Below, piece after piece: positions 26,518-34,135 of a stretch of DNA of 56,951 nt. Within the stretch, counting starts at the first letter, position 1. The number at the start of each line of letters is the position of its first letter. The DNA is taken from NCBI GenBank assembly GCA_964455185.1, contig CAYVUR010000002.1, forward strand, positions 1 to 56,951. Direction: 5' to 3'. The stretch comes from CAISTG01 sp964455185. Its GTDB lineage: Bacteria > Patescibacteriota > Patescibacteriia > 2-01-FULL-39-33. The notes under the pieces were generated by a model. It did not search any database, was not told the origin of the DNA, and was given only the letters and a program-made list of their open reading frames with translations. The position numbers and the translations under genes are program-made.

Positions 26518-27207
26518 ATGATTATAAGTGGCTTTCAGCCAGTTACTCTTTTAGATTATCCACAAAAAGTGGCAGCGATTATTTTCACTTCAGGGTGTAA
26601 TATGCGCTGTCCTTTTTGTTATAACTATAAATTAGTTTTGCCAGAATATTTAGGTAAAGAAAAAGCTTTTGAAGAAAGACAAATTTTATCTTTTTTGAAA
26701 AAGAGAAAAAAATATCTTGATGGTTTAGTAATAACTGGTGGAGAACCAACTATACAAAAAGATTTAGTTAATTTTTTAGAAGCAGTTAAACAAATTGGTT
26801 ATCAGATAAAATTAGATACTAATGGTTTATTGCCTAAGGTTCTTGAGAAACTTATTACTCAAAGATTAATTGATTATATTGCTATGGATATTAAAGGTCC
26901 TTTAATAAAATATTCTAAATATTGTGGCATTGAAGATACTTCAAATATAAAAGAAAGTATTGCTTTAATAATGAATTCCGGTCTACTTTATGAATTTAGA
27001 ACTACTTTTGTTAAAGGGTTGCATTCAATTGATGACGCTGTTAAAATAGTAAAAGATATTAAGGGAGCCCAATTATATTTTTTACAAGAATTTAGGAATG
27101 AACCAATTTTAGATTCTAAAGCTAAATTTTCTAATTTTACAATTGAAGAAATGGAAAAAATGCGTTTACAATGTGAAAAGTTTGTTAATAAATGTTTTAT
27201 AAGATAA
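26518..27207 (+). CDS. nrdG: anaerobic ribonucleotide reductase activating enzyme (radical SAM)
   Basis: Radical SAM protein that uses a [4Fe-4S] cluster and S-adenosylmethionine to place the radical on the glycine of NrdD. The cluster motif CNMRCPFC (Cys27, Cys31, Cys34) is present, as is the GGE motif (VITGGEPT) for SAM binding. The N-terminus ISGFQPVTLLDYPQKVAAII is typical of this NrdG/PflA-like subgroup. Length 229 aa fits. It begins 2 nt after the stop of the glycyl-radical peptide gene, implying tight coupling with that substrate. Confidence 0.92.
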   Translation: MIISGFQPVTLLDYPQKVAAIIFTSGCNMRCPFCYNYKLVLPEYLGKEKAFEERQILSFLKKRKKYLDGLVITGGEPTIQKDLVNFLEAVKQIGYQIKLDTNGLLPKVLEKLITQRLIDYIAMDIKGPLIKYSKYCGIEDTSNIKESIALIMNSGLLYEFRTTFVKGLHSIDDAVKIVKDIKGAQLYFLQEFRNEPILDSKAKFSNFTIEEMEKMRLQCEKFVNKCFIR

Positions 27208-27211
27208 ATTT

Positions 27212-27454
27212 ATGTCTGATACAGAAATAAATTTTAATCAAATTAAAGAATTGCTTGAAAAAAATCTTACAGAAACAGGGGAAATTAAAGAAGAAATTTC
27301 TTATATTAGAAGATATTTAAGATTAAGATTAATTTTTAATATAATTTGGATTATCCTAGTTTTAGGACCAGCTGTATTCGCCATATTTTATATTCCTTCA
27401 ATTATTAAAGAGATAATTGGAAATGGAGATATTTTTAAACTTTTAGGCATTTAA
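27212..27454 (+). CDS. small membrane protein with N-terminal helical segment
   Basis: An 80-aa protein of unknown function. The first 40 residues are charged and probably helical or coiled-coil (KELLEKNLTETGEIKEEISY). A single hydrophobic span lies at about 40-66, ending in a short polar tail. It starts 4 nt after nrdG and ends 5 nt before the prfB start, so it is probably translated from the same message. Such small coiled-coil-plus-helix proteins are frequent in these genomes; no function is assigned. Confidence 0.6.
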   Translation: MSDTEINFNQIKELLEKNLTETGEIKEEISYIRRYLRLRLIFNIIWIILVLGPAVFAIFYIPSIIKEIIGNGDIFKLLGI

Positions 27455-27459
27455 AAAAA

Positions 27460-28555
27460 ATGGAAAATTTAATTTTTCAAATAAAAGACCTGTTAAAAAA
27501 AGCTCAAGGCGCTTGGAGGTTGCTTTGACTTAGATGAATCAAAAAAACAAATGAAACAACTGGAGAAGGAAATTAATTCTCTTAATTTTTGGATTAACCA
27601 AGAAAAAGCTAAAAATATTATTAAGCGCTATGAATCTATTAAACAAGAAATTGATATCTGGTCACAATTTATTAAAGAAATTGAAGAACTTTTAGAATTA
27701 TCTAAAATCTCTAATAATGATTTAATAATAGAAGAGCAAATTGCTACTAAATTATCTGAATTACAAAAACGTTATTCTTCTTTAGAGTTTAATATTTTAT
27801 TTTCAGGTGACTTTGATAAGGGTAATGCCATAATGTCAATTCATGCTGGTACAGGCGGAGTTGATGCCCAAGATTGGGCTCAAATGCTTATGCGTATGTA
27901 TTTACGTTTTTGTGAACGTCATGGTTTTGAAGTTAATATCGTTGATGAAATATCGGGCAATGAAGCAGGAATTAAAAATGTTACTTTAGAAGTAATTGGT
28001 CGTTATGCTTATGGTTGGTTAAAAAGTGAAGGTGGTGTACATCGTTTAGTGCGTATTTCTCCTTTTGATGCCGAGAAAATGCGTCATACTTCTTTTGCTT
28101 TGGTTGAAGTTCTTCCTGAAATAGAAGAATCTAAAGAAATTGAAATAAAAGATGAAGATTTGAAAATAGAAGTAATGCGTGCCGGTGGTCATGGTGGTCA
28201 AAGTGTTAATACTACTGATTCGGCAGTTCGCATTACTCATTTACCAACAGGTATAGTTGTAAAGTGTCAGAATGAAAGATCTCAGATTCAAAACAAAGCT
28301 ACAGCGATGAAAATTCTTAAATCTAAATTATTGTTATTTTATCAGGAACAATCAGCAAAGAAATTACAAAAAATTAAAGGTGAATATCGTCAAGCTCAAT
28401 GGGGTAATCAAGTGCGTTCTTATGTGCTTCAACCTTATCGTTTAGTAAAAGATCATCGTAGTGGATTTGAAACCAATGATGTTGAGGCCGTATTAAATGG
28501 AGAAATTGACCAATTAATAGAAAGTTTTTTGCGTCAATTAATTTCTCAGAAATAA
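27460..28555 (+). CDS. prfB: peptide chain release factor 2, with programmed +1 frameshift
   Basis: RF2 recognises UGA and UAA stop codons and triggers peptide release. The gene starts at ATG 27460 and reads 22 codons to an in-frame TGA (27526-27528). A +1 shift at CTT-TGA-C then continues in the long frame from GAC 27527 to 28555. The shifted product of about 364 aa is full-length RF2. It has the stop-codon-reading tripeptide SPF (about 200-202), which distinguishes RF2 from RF1, and the catalytic GGQ (about 245-247). An internal SD, GGAGG, lies 3 nt before CTT as in the classical system. Starting at the internal ATG 27551 would lose the conserved N-terminal 30 residues. Confidence 0.95.
27515..27529 (+). 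promoter_or_regulatory. prfB programmed frameshift signal
   Basis: GGAGG (27515-27519), a 3-nt spacer, then slippery CTT (27523-27525), stop TGA (27526-27528) and the +1 codon GAC. The geometry matches the classical bacterial RF2 autoregulatory site, where low RF2 lets ribosomes shift past TGA. Confidence 0.93.
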
Positions 28556-28573
28556 ATAATAAATTTAAGGAGG

Positions 28574-30031
28574 GTGTCTAATTCAGAATTATTTTTTTAT
28601 TGCCTGATATTTTTTCTTGCTGGAATTGTTATAGGCAATTTTTTCTTTTTAGAAAATTTTTATCTTTTTTGTTTGGTATTAATTTTATTTTTTAGTTCAT
28701 TAATACTATTTCATTATAAATTATTTTTTTATGTTTTAATTATAACAACTGCTTTTGTTTTTGGTTGGTGGCGTTTTATTTTTTCTTTACCTGATTGTAG
28801 TCAAATGAATAATATTTGTCATTATAATAGCCAAAAACTTGAGTTAATAGGAACTATAACACAAGTTTTTGATAGTTTTAATAATCAAAGGTTAGAAATT
28901 TCTGCTACTAAAATTAAAAATAGTCAAATTATTTTATCAGGTAAAGTTCAAACAACGATTGGTTTATTTCCTAGATTTAATGTAGGAGACCAAGTGTTAA
29001 TTAATTGTAAATTACAGGGACTTACTGAAATAAAACAAACTAGTTTTGTAAAATATTTATCAAGTCGCAAAATTTATTCTGTTTGTTGGAATCCAGAAAT
29101 TGTTCTTTTAAATATGACAGGTAAAAATAATTTAAGTATTTTAGGTTTGATACGTAATTTTTTAGCTACTAAAATAAATTTAACTTTATCAGAACCAACA
29201 GCGTCTCTAATGCGAGGCATGATTTTAGGTGATAGCTCAGGAATACCAAAATATTTAAAAGATAGGTTTTCTCGCTTGGGATTAACTCATATTATTGCTA
29301 TTTCTGGATCACATATAGCTATAATTTGCTCTATTCTTTTAAGTTGTTTTTTGGCTGTAAATATTTCACGACCACGAGCATTTTGGCCGATATTTTGGCT
29401 TATTGTTTTTTATGTAATTTTAGTAGGAGCTCCAGCTTCTGCTGTTCGTTCCGCAATAATGAGTTTAATGGTTATTTTTTCTCAAAAAATTGGACGTTTA
29501 TCTAGATCAAAAAATATTTTAGCATCAGCAGCGGCTTTAATGGCTTTAGAAAATCCGCAAATTATTATGAATGATATAGGATTTCAATTATCTTTTGCCG
29601 CTGTTTGGGGATTAGTTTATATTACACCAATTATAAGGAAATACTTTTTTATTTTTCCAGATTTTTTACAACTTAGAGATATTATAACAACAACTTGTGC
29701 CGCTCAATTATCAACTTTACCATTAATTCTTTTTAATTTTGGTAATTTTTCTTTTATTTCTTTTTTTGCTAATTTATTAATTTTACCTATTATACCACTA
29801 TTAACAGTATTGGGTTTAATACAAGTTATTAGTGCCAGTTTGTCATTATTTTTGGGAAAAATAATTGGTTTTCCGGTTTGGTTAATTTGTGTTTATTGGT
29901 TAGAAATTTCTAAGTGGCTTGATAATTTTATTTTTAGTAATTGGAACTTACAGCAAATTGGACTATTAGGTATGATTGTTTTTTATTTATTTATTTTTAG
30001 AATAGTTTGGTTTAATAAAAAGATGATATAA
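28574..30031 (+). CDS. comEC: ComEC/Rec2-type DNA uptake channel protein (no metallo-beta-lactamase domain)
   Basis: Polytopic membrane protein of natural transformation, thought to form the channel through which single-stranded DNA enters the cytoplasm. N-terminal helices are followed by an OB-like extracellular domain (about 95-160). The Competence domain begins around LMRGMILGDSSGIPKYLKDRF and contains LTHIIAISGSHIAII and GAPASAVRSAIM. Length 485 aa. The metallo-beta-lactamase domain usually fused at the C-terminus is missing and is supplied by the next gene. The start is uncertain: GTG 28574 is the only upstream candidate, and an AAGGAGG directly abuts it, leaving no normal SD spacing. 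Confidence 0.88.
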   Translation: MSNSELFFYCLIFFLAGIVIGNFFFLENFYLFCLVLILFFSSLILFHYKLFFYVLIITTAFVFGWWRFIFSLPDCSQMNNICHYNSQKLELIGTITQVFDSFNNQRLEISATKIKNSQIILSGKVQTTIGLFPRFNVGDQVLINCKLQGLTEIKQTSFVKYLSSRKIYSVCWNPEIVLLNMTGKNNLSILGLIRNFLATKINLTLSEPTASLMRGMILGDSSGIPKYLKDRFSRLGLTHIIAISGSHIAIICSILLSCFLAVNISRPRAFWPIFWLIVFYVILVGAPASAVRSAIMSLMVIFSQKIGRLSRSKNILASAAALMALENPQIIMNDIGFQLSFAAVWGLVYITPIIRKYFFIFPDFLQLRDIITTTCAAQLSTLPLILFNFGNFSFISFFANLLILPIIPLLTVLGLIQVISASLSLFLGKIIGFPVWLICVYWLEISKWLDNFIFSNWNLQQIGLLGMIVFYLFIFRIVWFNKKMI

Positions 30032-30032
30032 T
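30024..30032 (+). promoter_or_regulatory. extended -10 before the MBL-fold gene
   Basis: TGATATAAT (TG at 30024-30025, TATAAT at 30027-30032) overlaps the comEC stop codon and lies 20 bp before the next ATG. There is no clear -35. Confidence 0.4.
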
Positions 30033-30052
30033 TAGATAAGTTTAAGTAAATT

Positions 30053-31039
30053 ATGAAAAAATTTCTTTCATCATTAGTTGTTTTAATTACTGCTGGTTTG
30101 TTGTGTTTAATATTTTTTTTTTTTTTTGTTTTAAAACATGGTTTGGTTGACGGAGTTGTCGAATTAAATCATGACGATTTTTATTCAGTTTTAAATAGTA
30201 AAGATTATTCGGAAACCGAATTATCATCTAATCAAAATAATTCTGAAAAAAAATATTCTGAAACTGATTCTGATTTAAAATTATATTTTTTTGATGTAGG
30301 GCAAGGCGATAGCACTATGATTAAAAAAGGTAATTGGGAAATGATTATTGATGGTGGACCAGATAAGTCAATTTTAGAAAAATTAGGTAAGTATTTGTCT
30401 TATACTGATAATAAAATTGAAGTGATAATCCTAACTCATGCTCACGCTGATCATGTTAATGGTTTAGTTGAAATTATGGAACGTTATCAAATAGGCAAAG
30501 TTTATTTTAATGGAGCAATACATTCTGCCCCCGGTTATTTAGAGTTTTTAAAAATAATTAAAGATAAAAATATTGAAACAGAAATTATTGATAGGCCACA
30601 GGAATTATCTTGGGATAATGGATTAAAGATAAAATTCCTTACCCCTATAAAAAGTTTTTATCAAATTAAACCAGAAAATATTAATAATAGTTCTTTAGTT
30701 TTTCGATTAATATATAATTCCAGCACCGCTTTGTTTATGGGTGATTTTGAGGACGAAGAAACTTTAATTTCTTTTTATCAGCCAGAAGATTTAAAATCTC
30801 AAATTTTGAAAGTTGGTCATCATGGTTCAAATAATGCTAATAGTAAAGAATTTATTGCTGCTATTTCTCCTTATTTTGCTATAATTTCTTGTGGTAAAAA
30901 TAATTCTTTTGGTCATCCGCATTATCGCACTTTATATAATTTAGAAAAAAATAATTCAAAAATTTTAAGAACAGATATTTTAGGAGATATATTTTTTATT
31001 TCTTCGGCGAGTGGTTTTAAATTAAAACTTCTTGATTAA
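30053..31039 (+). CDS. membrane-anchored metallo-beta-lactamase-fold protein (detached ComEC C-terminal domain)
   Basis: A 328-aa predicted metallohydrolase of the ComEC-associated MBL group. A membrane anchor at about 5-28 is followed by a polar linker. The MBL core begins at LYFFDVGQGDSTMI, the classic start of the ComEC C-terminal domain, with the metal motif HAHADH (His129, His131, Asp133, His134). VGHHGSNNANS and FGHPH follow. In fused ComEC this domain is proposed to degrade one DNA strand during uptake. It lies 21 nt downstream of the channel gene, so the two together probably equal one ComEC. A separate secreted nuclease role is an alternative. Confidence 0.85.
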   Translation: MKKFLSSLVVLITAGLLCLIFFFFFVLKHGLVDGVVELNHDDFYSVLNSKDYSETELSSNQNNSEKKYSETDSDLKLYFFDVGQGDSTMIKKGNWEMIIDGGPDKSILEKLGKYLSYTDNKIEVIILTHAHADHVNGLVEIMERYQIGKVYFNGAIHSAPGYLEFLKIIKDKNIETEIIDRPQELSWDNGLKIKFLTPIKSFYQIKPENINNSSLVFRLIYNSSTALFMGDFEDEETLISFYQPEDLKSQILKVGHHGSNNANSKEFIAAISPYFAIISCGKNNSFGHPHYRTLYNLEKNNSKILRTDILGDIFFISSASGFKLKLLD

Positions 31040-31050
31040 AGCTATTTTTT

Positions 31051-31065
31051 TTGTTAACATAACAA
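31051..31065. promoter_or_regulatory. palindrome upstream of the response regulator gene
   Basis: TTGTTA ACA TAACAA is a perfect 6+3+6 inverted repeat. TTGTTA also fits a -35 with TAATTT (31074-31079) 17 bp away. It may combine promoter and operator. Confidence 0.3.
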
Positions 31066-31085
31066 CAGATTAATAATTTTTTATA

Positions 31086-31469
31086 ATGGATACTGGCAAT
31101 AAAATAAAAGTACTTTTGGTTGAAGATGATTCAATGATAGTTGAGATGTATAAGTTTAGATTAGAAGAGGAGGGTTTTGACGTTTTAGTAACTGATAAAG
31201 GTACTGAAGCTTTAGAAATTGCTTCTAAAGAAAAACCTAATATTATTTTATTAGATGTAATTTTACCTGAAGTAGATGGCTTTTCTGTTTTGCAAATGAT
31301 TAAAAATAATTCCAAAACTAAAAATATTCCAGTAGTAATGTTGACTAATTTAGGACAAGAAAGTGATAAGGAAAAAGGAAATCAATTAGGGGCAGTTGAA
31401 TATTTTATTAAATCACAACATACTCCAGCAGAAGTTTTAGCAGCAATTAAAAAAATTATTTTTAAATAA
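31086..31469 (+). CDS. single-domain response regulator
   Basis: A 127-aa CheY-like receiver with no output domain. The acidic pair Asp14/Asp15, phosphoacceptor Asp57 (LLDVILPEVDG), Thr87 and Lys109 (YFIKS) are all in place, so phosphotransfer should work. No histidine kinase is encoded nearby. A perfect inverted repeat TTGTTA-ACA-TAACAA lies 20 bp upstream (31051-31065) and could be an operator or part of its promoter. It is followed 18 nt later by ndk. The target is unknown; pilus or motility control is possible but unsupported here. Confidence 0.9.
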   Translation: MDTGNKIKVLLVEDDSMIVEMYKFRLEEEGFDVLVTDKGTEALEIASKEKPNIILLDVILPEVDGFSVLQMIKNNSKTKNIPVVMLTNLGQESDKEKGNQLGAVEYFIKSQHTPAEVLAAIKKIIFK

Positions 31470-31487
31470 AATAGTAATTTTAAAAGT

Positions 31488-31988
31488 ATGGAAGAACAAA
31501 TTGAAAGAACATTAGTATTACTCAAACCCGATGCAGTAAAAAGAGGATTAATGGGTGAGGTTATTTCTCGTTTTGAAAAAGCAGGCATGAAAATTGTTGC
31601 CATGAAATTAAAATGGGCCGATACCTCAGTAGCCGGAGAACATTATGGAGAAGACATTACTGTAAGACGAGGAGAGAAAGTTAGAAAACTTTTAATTGAT
31701 TTTATTACTGCTGGACCAGTTTTAGCTATGGTAATTGAAGGTGTTAATGCCGTAGAGAATGTTAGAATGATGGTAGGTTCTACTGAACCAAAATCAGCTT
31801 TACCGGGCACAATTCGTGGAGATTATTCTCATATTTCTTATGCTCGCGCTGATGCTACTGGCAAAGCAGTGGCTAATATTATTCATGCTTCAGCAACGCC
31901 AGAAGAAGCTGAGAGAGAAATTCATATTTGGTTTTCCGAAGAAGAGATTTATAGTTATAAAACAGTTTACGAAGATTTAACCTTCTAA
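31488..31988 (+). CDS. ndk: nucleoside diphosphate kinase
   Basis: Transfers the gamma phosphate from ATP to other nucleoside diphosphates through a phosphohistidine. RTLVLLKPDAVKRGLMG at the N-terminus, GSTEPKSALPGTIRGDY, and the active site His133 in NIIHASATPEEAEREI (canonical NxxHGSDS) are recognisable. At 166 aa it is about 15-25 residues longer than usual, mainly through an insertion near GEDITVRRGEKVRK. It is followed by a good terminator. It supplies NTPs, including for the anaerobic ribonucleotide reductase encoded a few kb upstream. Confidence 0.93.
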   Translation: MEEQIERTLVLLKPDAVKRGLMGEVISRFEKAGMKIVAMKLKWADTSVAGEHYGEDITVRRGEKVRKLLIDFITAGPVLAMVIEGVNAVENVRMMVGSTEPKSALPGTIRGDYSHISYARADATGKAVANIIHASATPEEAEREIHIWFSEEEIYSYKTVYEDLTF

Positions 31989-32000
31989 AATTCAACTGAA

Positions 32001-32027
32001 ATCCCGTCTTTTGGCGGGATTTTTTTT
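32001..32027 (+). terminator. intrinsic terminator after ndk
   Basis: Stem 32001-32008 with 32013-32020 (ATCCCGTC / GGCGGGAT) with a TTTT loop and an 8-nt T-run. The -35 of the next promoter overlaps the end of the T-run. Confidence 0.9.
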
Positions 32028-32054
32028 GACAAGACTAAAGAGAAAGACTATACT
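32026..32054 (+). promoter_or_regulatory. consensus-like promoter of the metallophosphoesterase pseudogene
   Basis: TTGACA (32026-32031) and TATACT (32049-32054) with a 17-bp spacer. A small hairpin (GTTCTTTG with CAAAGGAAC, about 32062-32090) lies in the transcribed leader. Confidence 0.75.
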
Positions 32055-32108
32055 GCCAATAGTTCTTTGGCATTAAAAAAACAAAGGAACAAAGGAAAGG
32101 ATGGATTA

Positions 32109-32854
32109 ATGAAGATCGCGATTATAAGTGATGTTCACAGCAATCTGACAGCATTGCTGGCGGTTATTCGAGATATTGCATTGCACAAAGTAGATCAGAT
32201 CATTTGTTTGAGGGATATTGTTGGTTATTTTTCTCACCCTGGCGAATGCTTAGATCTGCTGCGTTACTCTGATATCCCCATCCATTTCATTAAAGGAAAC
32301 CACGAAACCTTGCTTCGAGATGAACGCTGGCAAGAGGACGCTTCCAATGAAATGGCTTTAGCCGGAATTCAGCATGCTGATTCAATATTATCTAATGAGC
32401 AGTATGAGTTTCTACAGGAATTGCCTCGTTCTTTGAATTTTAAGGAATGGGGAATTGCCGTTTCCCACGATTGTTTCCATTATCCTGGTATTGGACATTA
32501 CATTTTATTTTGTGGCCAGGCGGAGGATGATTTGTAGTGCAGTAAAGAGTTGGAGTCAGTAGCTCAACAACTCAGATTGGATTTCTTGGTCATACTCACA
32601 TTCCATTTCTTTATGAGTGGATTGCGGATCGGCGTCGTGCTCCTTATGAAGACGATATTAACGATCGTGACATTGTGTTGCGTCCTGAGGCTCGCTATCT
32701 TATCAATCCAGGAAGTGTGGGTCAACCGCGAGATCGAGACAATCGAACCGCTTATAGTTTGCTCGACTTGGGCGAGCAGAAAATTTTTCATCTGCGACGC
32801 ATAGCTTATGATATTGAACAGGAGATTGAGATAATCAAGGAAATGAAGATTTAG
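32109..32854 (+). pseudogene. broken metallophosphoesterase (predicted phosphodiesterase)
   Basis: Calcineurin-like phosphoesterase interrupted after about 143 codons. The first part (ATG 32109 to TAG 32537) has the metal motif IISDVHSN, a damaged LRDIVGYF (family GDxVGYG), GNHE and VSHD. The second part continues from about 32546 in another frame with GFLGHTHIPF and YLINPGSVGQPRD, ending at TAG 32854. A stop plus a frame change, or two frame changes, are needed to restore it, so a single sequencing error does not explain it. The gene has visibly higher GC than its neighbours, a proper SD (AAGGA), its own consensus promoter and a strong terminator. This looks like a recently acquired, now decaying transcription unit. 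Confidence 0.85.
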
Positions 32855-32909
32855 AGTCAGAAGACAATCGAGAAATTGCAGAATAGGCTGCTGCGAGGCT
32901 GGTGATTTT

Positions 32910-32938
32910 GGGGCGAAAAGCATCGCCCCTCTTTTTTT
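32910..32938 (+). terminator. intrinsic terminator of the metallophosphoesterase unit
   Basis: Perfect GC-rich stem GGGGCGA / TCGCCCC (32910-32916 with 32923-32929), six-nt loop, then TCTTTTTTT. Confidence 0.92.
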
Positions 32939-32944
32939 ACAATC

Positions 32945-32973
32945 AAAAAAACAGCTCACTATGTGTGAACTGT
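32945..32973 (-). terminator. intrinsic terminator of rpmB (minus strand)
   Basis: On the minus strand, ACAGTTCAC pairs with GTGAGCTGT (plus 32965-32973 with 32951-32959), followed by a T-run (plus A-run 32945-32950). It lies 11 nt past the rpmB stop and back-to-back with the plus-strand terminator. Confidence 0.82.
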
Positions 32974-32984
32974 TTTATAAGAGT

Positions 32985-33158
32985 TTATTTAGATTTAGTT
33001 TTAGTTTTTAAGCAACTAGTACAAATTTTTACTTTAATGCCATTTATTTTCTTTTTTTGCAAATTTATTTTTTGTTTTCTTTTTGTTTTAACATTTGAAT
33101 GGCTAACATTGTTGGCAATACTGGTGCCACGACCGCAGATTTGACATGATCTAGACAT
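32985..33158 (-). CDS. rpmB: 50S ribosomal protein L28
   Basis: A 57-codon minus-strand gene, the only one on this strand. The protein begins MSRSCQICGRGTSIANNVSH and continues SNVKTKRKQKINLQKKK, the L28 signature, with KICTSCLKT near the C-terminus. Two CxxC pairs (Cys5/Cys8 and Cys46/Cys49) make it the zinc-binding form. It has a good promoter (TTGACT, 17 bp, TAATAT) and its own terminator, so it is a single-gene unit. It converges on the metallophosphoesterase pseudogene and diverges from the M50 protease gene. Confidence 0.93.
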   Translation of the reverse strand: MSRSCQICGRGTSIANNVSHSNVKTKRKQKINLQKKKINGIKVKICTSCLKTKTKSK

Positions 33159-33197
33159 ATTTTATAAAAAAATTAAATTATATTAAAACTATTTGAA

Positions 33198-33226
33198 ATA
33201 TTAGCATAATTGTTAAAAAAAGTCAA
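33198..33226 (-). promoter_or_regulatory. promoter of rpmB (minus strand)
   Basis: Minus-strand TTGACT (plus 33221-33226) and TAATAT (plus 33198-33203), 17-bp spacer with an extended TGC before the -10. It overlaps the plus-strand promoter at 33210-33238. Confidence 0.75.
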
Positions 33227-33238
33227 TTATGATAAAAT
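33210..33238 (+). promoter_or_regulatory. promoter of the M50 protease gene
   Basis: TTGTTA (33210-33215) and TAAAAT (33233-33238), 17-bp spacer, with TGA just upstream of the -10. It interleaves with the divergent rpmB promoter, so the two may compete for polymerase. Confidence 0.55.
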
Positions 33239-33268
33239 AATTTTAATAATTATTAAGATTTAAATAAT

Positions 33269-33904
33269 ATGCCAATAAATTGGCTTTTTACTGAACCATT
33301 ATTTTTTATAGCTTGGGTAGTTGCTATAATCGTTGCTTTGACAATCCATGAATTTTCTCATGCTTTATCAGCTTATTTTTTAGGTGATCACACTGCTAAA
33401 GAAGATGGAAGAATTTCTTTTAATCCATTAGTTCATATTGATCCTTTAGGATTTTTTATGTTATTGTTTGCTGGTTTTGGTTGGGCTAAGCCAGTTTCTA
33501 TTAATCCTTATAATTTACGTCAACCACGTTCTGGAATAGCTTTAGTATCTTTGGCTGGTCCTTTATCTAATTTAGTTTGTGTTTTTGTTTTTGCTTTATT
33601 ATTTAAGTTTTTATATCCAATTTTAGGAATCAATAATTTGCTTTCTAATTTTTTGTTTATGATGGTTTTAATTAATATTTCTTTATTTATTTTTAATTTA
33701 ATTCCTATTCCACCACTTGATGGTTCTAAAGTTTTATTTAGTTTATTACCTGATTCTCGTTTTGCTGAATTTAAAAATAAATTTTCTATAAATGGGCCGT
33801 TGATTTTATTAATGTTAATAATTTTTGATTCAATCACTGGAATAGGTATATTTAGTTATTTATTTAGTCTAATGGTTGATTTAATTAGTAATCTATTGTA
33901 TTAA
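33269..33904 (+). CDS. site-2 protease-type membrane metalloprotease (peptidase M50)
   Basis: A 211-aa polytopic intramembrane zinc protease. The catalytic HEFSH (His27, Glu28, His31) lies in the first membrane helix, and the third ligand region is NLIPIPPLDGSKV with Asp151. The sequence ALSAYFLGDHTAKEDGRISFNPLVHIDP places it in the short, PDZ-less group. These enzymes cut transmembrane regulators or remnant signal peptides; the substrate here is unknown. Transcription probably starts from its own promoter, which overlaps that of rpmB. No terminator separates it from the rpsL leader. Confidence 0.9.
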   Translation: MPINWLFTEPLFFIAWVVAIIVALTIHEFSHALSAYFLGDHTAKEDGRISFNPLVHIDPLGFFMLLFAGFGWAKPVSINPYNLRQPRSGIALVSLAGPLSNLVCVFVFALLFKFLYPILGINNLLSNFLFMMVLINISLFIFNLIPIPPLDGSKVLFSLLPDSRFAEFKNKFSINGPLILLMLIIFDSITGIGIFSYLFSLMVDLISNLLY

Positions 33905-33908
33905 TAAA

Positions 33909-33937
33909 TTGACTTTTAAATAAAAATAGGTTAAAAT
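33909..33937 (+). promoter_or_regulatory. promoter of rpsL-rpsG-fusA
   Basis: TTGACT (33909-33914) and TAAAAT (33932-33937) with a 17-bp spacer, giving a leader of about 190 nt. Confidence 0.75.
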
Positions 33938-33943
33938 ATTTAT

Positions 33944-34098
33944 CGTCAATAGATGCTGACTATTGGCGTTAAAAATTATTTAATTTTAGACAAATAATCC
34001 GAAGGTCCCATTTCCGGTTTTGGGATTTTTTCGTCTTTGAACTTGAGAATTTCTGTGAACGTCGGAATTCTCTAACTTGAAGACGAATTCGTTTTTTT
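33944..34098 (+). promoter_or_regulatory. structured rpsL leader with two terminator-like hairpins
   Basis: Three hairpins follow the promoter. The first pairs 33944-33952 with 33960-33968 (9 bp with one G-U). The second pairs TCCCA 34006-34010 with TGGGA 34021-34025, followed by a T-run. The third pairs TTCGTCTT 34030-34037 with AAGACGAA 34080-34087 and, inside it, GAGAATT 34045-34051 with AATTCTC 34066-34072, followed by TTCG and seven Ts. The last two look like intrinsic terminators within the leader, so attenuation is likely. The 231-nt spacer holds nothing else recognised. Confidence 0.6.
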
Positions 34099-34135
34099 GT
34101 CTTGTTAGAGTTTAAATGGAAAAAAATAATAAATT

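Noticed and set aside
32550..32804. 84-codon plus-strand frame over the metallophosphoesterase 3' half
   Set aside because: It is a wrong-frame reading of the broken gene; the true continuation with GHTHIP and NPGSVGQP is in another frame.
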